Part shown: piece after piece, positions 6,458 through 12,559 of the stretch
Numbering within the stretch: position 1 is the stretch's first letter
Layout of the letters: each line of letters begins with the position of its first letter
Assembly: GCA_016873375.1 (NCBI GenBank)
Contig: VGXJ01000003.1
Span: 1-20,164 of the forward strand
Length of the DNA stretch: 20,164 bases
From: Phycisphaerae bacterium
GTDB taxonomy: Bacteria > Planctomycetota > Phycisphaerae > Phycisphaerales > SM1A02
Direction: 5' to 3'
Notes under the pieces: model-generated
What the model saw: the letters and a program-made list of their open reading frames with translations, nothing else
What the model was told of the DNA's origin: nothing
Database searches by the model: none
Program-made: the position numbers and the translations under genes

Positions 6458-6963
6458 AGCGTCATGCGGCGCTGCTGCTGTGCCTCGCGGGTTCCTTGGT
6501 CGCCTGCGACGGCGCACCGAAGTACGAGTCGGGTCGGCGCTACGACAAGAGCGTGCGCACCGTTGCCGTGCCGGTGGCCAAGAACGCAACCTTCGATCGC
6601 AAGGTCGCGCCGGAGCTCACGGATGCGCTCGTCAAGGTCATCGAGTCGGGCACGCACTTCCGGGTGGCGAGCGAAGGCAGCGCCGACACCGTGCTGCGTG
6701 CCACGATCAGGACCGTCGACCTTCAGCAGATCAGCAAGAGCCGCGGGACAGCCCTCACCGAGGAAATGGCGCTCAACGTGACCGTCGACTTCGAGTGGAT
6801 CGACCAGCGCACGGGCAAGCCGCTCGTGCAGCGCAACGGCTTCCGCGAATCCGCCGTCTTCGTCGCGAGCCTGCCCATACAACAGCCGATCGATCTGGCA
6901 AGGTTCCAGGTCGTCGAACAACTGGCCACGGCGATCGTTGACAGCATGCAGGCCGATTGGTGA
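6454..6963 (+). CDS. lptE: LptE-like LPS-assembly lipoprotein
   Basis: 169 residues. A lipoprotein signal peptide ends in LVAC with the lipidated Cys at 18. The mature part starts with a charged linker, then 'RTVAVPVAKNATFDRKVAPELTDALVKVIES' (35-65), 'LRATIRTVDLQQISKS' (81-96), a strand pair around 'EEMALNVTVDFEWID' and a final helix 'FQVVEQLATAIVDSM'. This alpha/beta pattern is typical of LptE (RlpB), the outer-membrane lipoprotein that plugs LptD and helps deliver lipopolysaccharide to the cell surface. No LptD is encoded in the window. The start overlaps the stop of the BamD-like gene by 4 bases, which supports one envelope-assembly operon. Family assignment rests on pattern and context, as LptE sequences diverge widely. 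Confidence 0.75.
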   Translation: MKRHAALLLCLAGSLVACDGAPKYESGRRYDKSVRTVAVPVAKNATFDRKVAPELTDALVKVIESGTHFRVASEGSADTVLRATIRTVDLQQISKSRGTALTEEMALNVTVDFEWIDQRTGKPLVQRNGFRESAVFVASLPIQQPIDLARFQVVEQLATAIVDSMQADW

Positions 6964-6968
6964 ACATC

Positions 6969-9065
6969 ATGAACGAACTCCTCCCACCCGTCCACGCTCA
7001 GCAGAACGAACCCGGCCAAGGCAAGGGGCCGACCCCGGGCGGCAAGGGTCCCGGCGGCCAAGGCGGTCCCGGCGCGGCCCCGCCGCGTCGACCTGGCCTC
7101 ACCTTGATCATGCTGCTTGGGCTGATGGTCCTGGTCGGCATGGTGCTCTTCTCCGGCGGCCCCGATGGCCAGCAGCAGCCCCTGCCCACGCTCATCGAAT
7201 ACGCCAAGCAAGGCAAGCTCAAGGACGGCTCGATCATCATCGAAACCGGCCGCGTGGTCGCGGAAGTCAAGGAAAATGCCACGGCGTGGTCGGCGCCCGC
7301 TCCCTCGGGCGAGAGCAAGGCTCCCGGCACCGCCGCGCAGCAGCCCACGCGCATCTACTCCACGATCCTCCCCGATGACTATGGCTGGATCCGCAATCAG
7401 CTCACGGCCGCCGGCGTGGGCTGGAGCGAGGAGAACACTGGCCAGTCGTGGTTCATGGCGCTGCTGCCGAGCCTGCTGTCGCTCGGCGTGCTCATCTTCA
7501 TCTTCTGGTTCTTCATGCGCGGCTTGCGCTCGGCAGGCGGCGGCCCCGGTGGCATGCTCGGCAACTTCGGCAAGAGCCGCCACCGCCTGCAGACCAAGGA
7601 TTCGACCGGCATCACCTTCAAGGACGTCGCCGGCATCGAGGAAGCCAAGGAAGAAGTCAGCGAGATCGTCGAGTTCCTCAAGAACCCGAAGAAGTTCGCG
7701 CGCCTCGGGGGCCGCATTCCGCGCGGGGTGCTGCTCTCGGGCCCGCCCGGCTGCGGCAAGACGATGCTCGCGAAGGCGATTGCCGGCGAGGCCGATGCAC
7801 CCTTCTTCTCGATCTCGGGCTCGGACTTCGTCGAGATGTTCGTGGGCGTGGGCGCGAGCCGCGTGCGCGACCTTTTCAAGCAGGCCAAGGAGAACGCGCC
7901 GTGCATCATCTTCCTCGATGAGATCGACGCGGTTGGGCGCCGTCGTGGCGGCGGCTTCAACAGCGGCGGCCATGACGAGCGCGAACAGACCCTCAACGCC
8001 ATCCTCGTCGAGATGGATGGCTTTGAGGCCAGCGACCAGGTCATCGTGATCGCCGGCACCAATCGGCTCGATGTGCTCGACCCCGCGCTCACGCGGCCCG
8101 GCCGCTTCGACCGTTCGATCCAGGTGCCGCTGCCTGATGTGAAGGGCCGCGCAGAGATCCTGTCGGTTCACGCGAAGAAGGTCAAGATGGGCCCTGATGT
8201 CGACCTGGCCCGCATCGCCAAGGCCACGCCCATGTTCAGCGGCGCGGATCTGGCGGCACTCATCAACGAGAGCGCGATCATCGCGACCATGGCCGAGAAG
8301 GACTTCATCGAGCAGAGCGATCTCGAGGAAGCCCGTGACAAGGTCCGCTGGGGCCGGGCCAACAAGAGCCGCCGCATCGAGCAGCAGGAGCGAGAAGCCA
8401 CCGCGTACCACGAGGCCGGTCACGCTGTGCTGCAGGTCCTGCTCAAGGACGCCGATCCGCTGCACAAGGTCACGATCATCCCCCGTGGCCAGGCAATGGG
8501 CGTCACCTTCAGCCTGCCCGACAAGGATCGGTACGGCTACAGCCGTCGCTTCATGCAAGCGACCATGCGTGTGCTGTGCGCTGGCCGCCTCGCCGAGGGG
8601 CGCCACACGGGCGACATCTCGTCCGGCGCGGGCATGGACATCCAGATGGTCACTGCCTACGCGCGCGCCATGGTCCTCAAGTGGGGCATGAGCGACCGCC
8701 TGGGCTTCGTGAACTACTCGGGTGAGGACAGCCGCGAGATGTACATCCCCGAGAAGGACTATTCGCCCGAGACGGCGCGGATCATCGACGAGGAGATCCG
8801 ACGCCTCAGCGACGAGGCCTACGACGAGGCTCGCCGCATGGTCGACCAGCACTGGACCGCGATCGACGCCGTGGCGCAGGCGCTGCTCAAGTACGAGACG
8901 CTCACGCGCGAGGAGGTCGAGAAGCTCATGCGTGGCGAGAAGATCGAGAAGAGCACGGTCAGCGACCTGCTGCAGCGTGAGTTCGCGGCTGCCAAGCCAG
9001 CGCCCGTTCCCGCCAAGGGCCCCGATGCCGAGCCGCCGGCGGACGCCCTGCCCTCTCCGGCGTGA
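6969..9065 (+). CDS. ftsH: ATP-dependent zinc metalloprotease FtsH
   Basis: 698 residues from the ATG at 6969. A Gly/Pro-rich cytoplasmic N-terminus (about 15-43) is longer than usual. TM1 spans about 44-62, the periplasmic domain about 65-160 and TM2 about 161-183. The AAA+ domain has Walker A GPPGCGKT (258-265), pore loop FVG (291-293), Walker B IIFLDEID (313-320) and arginine fingers in TRPGRFDR (375-382). The protease domain has HEAGH (481-485) with the third zinc ligand Asp557 in SGAGMDI. All catalytic residues are present. FtsH degrades damaged membrane proteins and, in enterobacteria, LpxC, which links it to LPS control and fits the operon with bamD-like and lptE genes. A GTG at 6960 (GTGA overlap with the lptE stop) or a TTG at 6957 are alternative starts. 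The C-terminal 25 residues are Ala/Pro-rich. Confidence 0.97.
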   Translation: MNELLPPVHAQQNEPGQGKGPTPGGKGPGGQGGPGAAPPRRPGLTLIMLLGLMVLVGMVLFSGGPDGQQQPLPTLIEYAKQGKLKDGSIIIETGRVVAEVKENATAWSAPAPSGESKAPGTAAQQPTRIYSTILPDDYGWIRNQLTAAGVGWSEENTGQSWFMALLPSLLSLGVLIFIFWFFMRGLRSAGGGPGGMLGNFGKSRHRLQTKDSTGITFKDVAGIEEAKEEVSEIVEFLKNPKKFARLGGRIPRGVLLSGPPGCGKTMLAKAIAGEADAPFFSISGSDFVEMFVGVGASRVRDLFKQAKENAPCIIFLDEIDAVGRRRGGGFNSGGHDEREQTLNAILVEMDGFEASDQVIVIAGTNRLDVLDPALTRPGRFDRSIQVPLPDVKGRAEILSVHAKKVKMGPDVDLARIAKATPMFSGADLAALINESAIIATMAEKDFIEQSDLEEARDKVRWGRANKSRRIEQQEREATAYHEAGHAVLQVLLKDADPLHKVTIIPRGQAMGVTFSLPDKDRYGYSRRFMQATMRVLCAGRLAEGRHTGDISSGAGMDIQMVTAYARAMVLKWGMSDRLGFVNYSGEDSREMYIPEKDYSPETARIIDEEIRRLSDEAYDEARRMVDQHWTAIDAVAQALLKYETLTREEVEKLMRGEKIEKSTVSDLLQREFAAAKPAPVPAKGPDAEPPADALPSPA

Positions 9066-9184
9066 GCGACCCAGTCAGTCCCGGCTCTGCATCCACCTTG
9101 CAAGATCGGGCGCAGGAAAAGCTCCCGTGAGGGATTGCGACTGCGCTTCGATCGACCCATGGCGGAGCGCACGGAGCACCCTCG

Positions 9185-10624
9185 TCAGCCATCAGTGGGT
9201 TTCTTGGGAGGCAGCAGGCGCTTGGTGCGCAAGAGATGGTGGTAGTGCTGCGCGTAGCGGTGCGCCTCGTCGCGAATGGCTTGGCACAGCTTGAGCCCCG
9301 CGTTCTCGCGCCCCAGCCGGATCGGCTCGGTCCGGCCCGGAAGGTGGATCAACTCCTCGCGCTTGGCCAGGCTGATCACCATCGGTGGCCGGCGGTCCAT
9401 CTGCGCGAACGCCTCGAGCGCGGCGTTGAGCTGTCCGATGCCGCCGTCGATGAGCACCACATCGGGATAGAGCTCTTGCCCCTTGCCCGCTTCGCGGTAG
9501 CGGCGGCTCACCACTTCCTGAAGCGCCCGGTAGTCGTTGTTCTCGACGCTGCGCACTCGGAAACGGCGATAGGCATCCTTGAACGGGCGGCCGTCGATGA
9601 AGCACACCTTGCTGCCCACGGTCTCCTCGCCTGCCAAGTGCGCGATGTCGAAGCCCTCGATGCAGCGGATCGACTCGAGCCCGAGCGTGCGCGCAAGGCT
9701 GCGCGACATGGCGAGCGGATCGCCGCTGAACATCGTGACTTCCGGCTGCCAGTCGAACTCGCCTTCATCGCCGCGCGTCTCGCGGTCATCGAGCCGCTCG
9801 ATCGCACGGAGCTGGTCGCGCAGGACGGCCGCCCGCTCGAAACTGAGCGCTGCGCTCGCCTCGTCCATCTCGGTACGGAGTTCACGCAGCATCGCGCTGC
9901 GCTTGCTCGAGAGGAAACGCAGGAATCGTTCGATGTCCGCACGGTAGGCCTCAGGCGAGATGCGGTTGGCGCAGGGCGCCGTGCACTGGTGGATGTCGTG
10001 CAGCAGGCAGGGCCTGAACGATGCGTTTGCGGGGTTGGAGGCCTCGATCGTGAGTTCACAGGTGCGGTACTTGAAGACCCGCTGCAAGACCTGCACAGCA
10101 TGCCGCAGCGAACCGCTGCTCGTGAAGGGACCGAAGACCCGCGCGCCACGGAACTGTGGCGCCGCGGGATCACGCGTGATGAAGACACCTGGAAAGTCAT
10201 CGCGCATCGTGACCGCGAGGTACGGGAAGGTCTTGTCGTCCGTCATCCGGTCGTTGAAGTGCGGATGAAGGTCCTTGATGAGTCGGCTCTCCATCAGGAG
10301 CGCCTCCCACTCTCCCTCGCACGGAATCGTGTCGAGGTCGTGGATCAGGTCGAGCATGGGGTGCTTGCGCGGTCCGAGGTCGGCACTCGGGACGAAGTAG
10401 CTGGCCACCCGGTTGGGCAAGATCCCTGCCTTGCCGACATAGATCACCCGCCCCTCGGAATCCTTCATCAGGTAAACCCCCGCAACCTTGGGCAGATTCC
10501 GCGCCTTCGCCAGCAACGCAGCCAACCGGTCGGTCCGTGGCAGGGCCATGAAGCCCGCCGAACCCGGTTCGGCGTGGCCAGTGGGCCCATCCTGGGACGA
10601 GGCTGGGGGTTCCGAAGTGGTCAT
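9185..10624 (-). CDS. uvrC: UvrC-like excinuclease subunit, short form
   Basis: 479 residues. The GIY-YIG nuclease domain (about 45-125) shows GVYLMKD, then YVGK at 62-65 and 'EALLMESRLIKDLHPHFN'. A cysteine group follows (C189, C206, C214, C218) with the Cx7Cx3C ending reported to bind an iron-sulfur cluster in other UvrC proteins. The UVR motif for UvrB contact is at 248-278. The RNase H-like 5' nuclease domain has 'EGFDIAHLAGEETV' (Asp326), 'LIDGGIGQL' (Asp393) and 'RDEAHRYA' (His455). UvrC cuts on both sides of a lesion in nucleotide excision repair. The protein stops 24 residues after His455, so the usual C-terminal tandem helix-hairpin-helix domain is absent. The gene is convergent with ftsH, with 119 bases between them holding no clear feature. 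Met26 (10549) is an alternative start. Confidence 0.93.
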   Translation of the reverse strand: MTTSEPPASSQDGPTGHAEPGSAGFMALPRTDRLAALLAKARNLPKVAGVYLMKDSEGRVIYVGKAGILPNRVASYFVPSADLGPRKHPMLDLIHDLDTIPCEGEWEALLMESRLIKDLHPHFNDRMTDDKTFPYLAVTMRDDFPGVFITRDPAAPQFRGARVFGPFTSSGSLRHAVQVLQRVFKYRTCELTIEASNPANASFRPCLLHDIHQCTAPCANRISPEAYRADIERFLRFLSSKRSAMLRELRTEMDEASAALSFERAAVLRDQLRAIERLDDRETRGDEGEFDWQPEVTMFSGDPLAMSRSLARTLGLESIRCIEGFDIAHLAGEETVGSKVCFIDGRPFKDAYRRFRVRSVENNDYRALQEVVSRRYREAGKGQELYPDVVLIDGGIGQLNAALEAFAQMDRRPPMVISLAKREELIHLPGRTEPIRLGRENAGLKLCQAIRDEAHRYAQHYHHLLRTKRLLPPKKPTDG

Positions 10625-10662
10625 CTTTGTCCCAAATCGCTGTCCTAAGGCAAGAATCGAGC

Positions 10663-10725
10663 TAGACTATGCGTTCCACTCGGGACACGATGTCCCGTGA
10701 CGATCGTCCACAACGAACCTTCGTT
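10663..10725 (+). promoter_or_regulatory. Promoter/leader with two inverted repeats before the Cys-rich lipoprotein
   Basis: A -10-like TAGACT (10663-10668) has a weak TGTCCT 16 nt upstream. It is followed by a perfect 17-base dyad CGGGACA-CGA-TGTCCCG (10681-10697) and a second dyad AACGAA-CC-TTCGTT (10712-10725). The first dyad would fall just downstream of the transcription start, as many repressor operators do. The dyads are certain as sequence; the promoter is tentative. Confidence 0.4.
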
Positions 10726-10751
10726 TGTTTTACCAACCCTAGGAGTTGACC

Positions 10752-11129
10752 ATGACCAAGTTCTCGATCGCTGCTCTCGCCCTCGTCGGCCTCTTTGCGG
10801 CCTGTGAAACCACCAAGACCGCGGCCCCCGGCGCCGTCGGCGCCAAGAGCGAGTGCTGCTCGAAGGTCGCCAAGGCGTGCTGCAAGGAAACCGCCGCGGC
10901 CCCCGGCGCCGTCGCTGAGAAGGCCGACTGCAGCAAGAGCTGCAGCAAGGCTGCAACCTGCCCGATGACCGGCAACGCCGCCCCCGGCGCGGTCAGCGAG
11001 AAGAAGGCTGATTGCAGCAAGAGCTGCTCCGAAAAGGCCGCTTGCCCCGCCGCAGCCGCCCCTGGCGCCGTGAGCGAGAAGAAGGCCGACGGCTGCTGCA
11101 AGAAGGCTTGCCCCGCCACCCAGGGCTGA
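10752..11129 (+). CDS. Cysteine-rich repeat lipoprotein, possibly metal-binding
   Basis: 125 residues, family not recognised. The signal peptide ends LFAAC, with the lipid-bearing Cys at 18. The mature part consists almost wholly of four units of about 26 residues, each opening with A-A-P-G-A-V and a short Glu/Lys-rich link and closing with a cysteine cluster: 'ECCSKVAKACC', 'DCSKSCSKAATC', 'DCSKSCSEKAAC' and 'GCCKKAC'. Beyond Cys18 there are 13 cysteines and many lysines. Clustered CC and CxxxC pairs suggest metal binding or redox buffering at the cell envelope, somewhat like a metallothionein, which is inference. AGGAG lies 6 bases before the ATG. The gene stands alone, with its own leader dyads and terminator hairpins. 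A longer frame on the opposite strand (10662-11246) lacks such signals and is judged a shadow. Confidence 0.88.
   Translation: MTKFSIAALALVGLFAACETTKTAAPGAVGAKSECCSKVAKACCKETAAAPGAVAEKADCSKSCSKAATCPMTGNAAPGAVSEKKADCSKSCSEKAACPAAAAPGAVSEKKADGCCKKACPATQG
10821..11126 (+). repeat. Four imperfect coding repeats of about 78 bases
   Basis: The unit encodes APGAV, a Glu/Lys link and a cysteine cluster. APGAV begins near residues 25, 50, 77 and 103 of the lipoprotein. Units 2-4 are the most alike (…EKKADCSKSC…). The pattern points to internal duplication. Confidence 0.85.
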
Positions 11130-11136
11130 GCCCGCT

Positions 11137-11196
11137 CGGGAGTTCGCTCCCGCGTGACTGAACGATCCATCGGCCCCGCCTCGTGCGGGGCCGATG
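11137..11196 (+). terminator. Tandem terminator hairpins after the Cys-rich lipoprotein gene
   Basis: The first hairpin is CGGGAG-TTCG-CTCCCG (11137-11152), starting 8 bases after the stop. The second has a 12-bp perfect stem, CATCGGCCCCGC/GCGGGGCCGATG, around CTCGT (11168-11196), followed by TGCTTTA. The second is a likely intrinsic terminator despite its weak T run. It insulates the gene from pyrC downstream. Confidence 0.7.
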
Positions 11197-11248
11197 TGCT
11201 TTAGGCGGTCCATCTGTCGCCTCATAGGCCTTCGTACCATCTTCACCC

Positions 11249-12559
11249 ATGGCGACCTACCTTCTGCGTGGCGGACGGATCATCGACCCAGCCTCGGGCC
11301 TTGATGCAACGGGCGACCTGCTCATCGACGGCGCGGCGATCCGCGAGCGTTCGACGAGCCGCATCGCGCCACCGGCCGGCGCGACGGTGATCGATTGCGA
11401 GGGCTGCATCGTCGCACCGGGGCTCATCGATCCTCATGTGCATCTGCGTGAGCCGGGCCAGGAGCACAAGGAAACGATCCTGAGCGGCGCTTCGTCAGCG
11501 ATCGAGGGTGGCTTCACGACCGTCTGCTGCATGCCCAATACGACGCCGGCGCTCGACCTGCCGAGCCTCGTCGACTTCGTTCGGCTGAAGGCGCAGGAAG
11601 CCGGCAAGGCGCGCGTGTTCACTGTCGGTGCCGCCACCATCGGCCGCAAGGGAGAGGAACTGGCACCCATGGGCGCCATGGCGAAGGCCGGCGCGGTCGC
11701 CTTCAGCGACGATGGCGACTGCATCGAGAGCGCCGCGATGATGCATCAGGTGCTGCTCACCTGCGCCGCACTCGGCAAGGCCTTCATGCAGCACTGCCAG
11801 GATGCTTCGCTCACCAAGGGCGGCGTCATGAATGCCGGCGCCGTCGCCGCGCGGCTGGGGCTCGGCGGCTGGCCCGCGGTCGCCGAAGAAGTCATCATCG
11901 AGCGCGATGTGCGGCTCAATGCGCGCGTGGGTGCGATGTACCACGCCCAGCACCTCTCCAGCGGCGGCAGCGTGGAGATCATCAAGCGTGCCCGCGATGC
12001 AGGCCAGCGCGTGACCGGTGAAGTCAGCCCGCACCACCTCCTGCTCACGGATGACCTTTGCGAGGGCTACAACACGCAGGCGAAGATGAATCCCCCGCTG
12101 CGCACGGCCAGCGATGTGCAGGCGCTGCGCCAGGCCGTGGCCGACGGCATCATCACGGTGCTCGGCACCGATCACGCCCCTCATGCGGTCGCCGAGAAGG
12201 CCCGCGACTTCACCGCCGCGCCCTTCGGCATCATCGGTCTGGAGTGCGCACTGCCCCTCTACGCGAAGGCCCTCGTCGAGTCCGGTGCGATCGACTGGCC
12301 CCGGCTGATCGCACTTCTGACGATCGAGCCCGCTCGGCTGTGCGGACTCGATGGCTGCGGCTTGGGCACGCTGACCGTGCACGGGCCTGCAGACGTGACG
12401 GTGATCGATCCCGCCATGTCCTGGACCATTGATGCGGAGTCGTTCGTCAGCCTCAGCCGCAACTGCCCGTTCGATGGGTGGCCGGTCACGGGGCGCGCGT
12501 CACACGTCTTCGTGCGCGGTGAACTCTTACGGACACGCGCCCCAGCCCGCCAGCAGTGA
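11249..12559 (+). CDS. pyrC: Dihydroorotase, class I
   Basis: 436 residues of the amidohydrolase fold. It catalyses ring closure of carbamoyl aspartate to dihydroorotate, the third step of pyrimidine synthesis, in the cytoplasm. Signature DPHVHLREPG (61-70) supplies His63, His65 and substrate Arg67. Further ligands by position are Asp155 in FSDDG, His182 in MQHCQD, His235 in YHAQHLSS, and catalytic Asp308 in GTDHAPH. 'MPNTTP' (95-100) and 'KMNPPLR' (279-285) are also class I hallmarks. All active-site residues are present, so this is not an inactive PyrC-like partner. No pyrB lies next to it. There is no Shine-Dalgarno; TACCAT lies 8 bases before the ATG. Its 3' end overlaps the convergent haloperoxidase-like gene by 33 bases. 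Confidence 0.95.
   Translation: MATYLLRGGRIIDPASGLDATGDLLIDGAAIRERSTSRIAPPAGATVIDCEGCIVAPGLIDPHVHLREPGQEHKETILSGASSAIEGGFTTVCCMPNTTPALDLPSLVDFVRLKAQEAGKARVFTVGAATIGRKGEELAPMGAMAKAGAVAFSDDGDCIESAAMMHQVLLTCAALGKAFMQHCQDASLTKGGVMNAGAVAARLGLGGWPAVAEEVIIERDVRLNARVGAMYHAQHLSSGGSVEIIKRARDAGQRVTGEVSPHHLLLTDDLCEGYNTQAKMNPPLRTASDVQALRQAVADGIITVLGTDHAPHAVAEKARDFTAAPFGIIGLECALPLYAKALVESGAIDWPRLIALLTIEPARLCGLDGCGLGTLTVHGPADVTVIDPAMSWTIDAESFVSLSRNCPFDGWPVTGRASHVFVRGELLRTRAPARQQ

Noticed and set aside
6723..8852. 709-codon minus-strand frame opposite ftsH
   Set aside because: It is His/Asp/Ala-rich with no domain signal and antisense to a fully conserved FtsH; a shadow of codon periodicity.
9066..9184. Gap between ftsH and uvrC examined for a terminator or small gene
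   Set aside because: No convincing stem-loop with a T run and no small frame with a ribosome site could be found.
9236..10648. 470-codon plus-strand frame opposite uvrC
   Set aside because: Antisense shadow; UvrC motifs on the minus strand are unambiguous.
10821..11126. Repeats considered as a CRISPR-like or intergenic array
   Set aside because: The units keep reading frame and encode an APGAV-Cys pattern inside a gene; there are no spacers or cas genes.
10662..11246. 194-codon minus-strand frame opposite the Cys-rich lipoprotein, longer than the sense gene
   Set aside because: The sense gene has AGGAG, a lipobox and a terminator; the antisense product is a Gly/Ala/Leu-rich mirror of the repeats and runs through the terminator hairpins.
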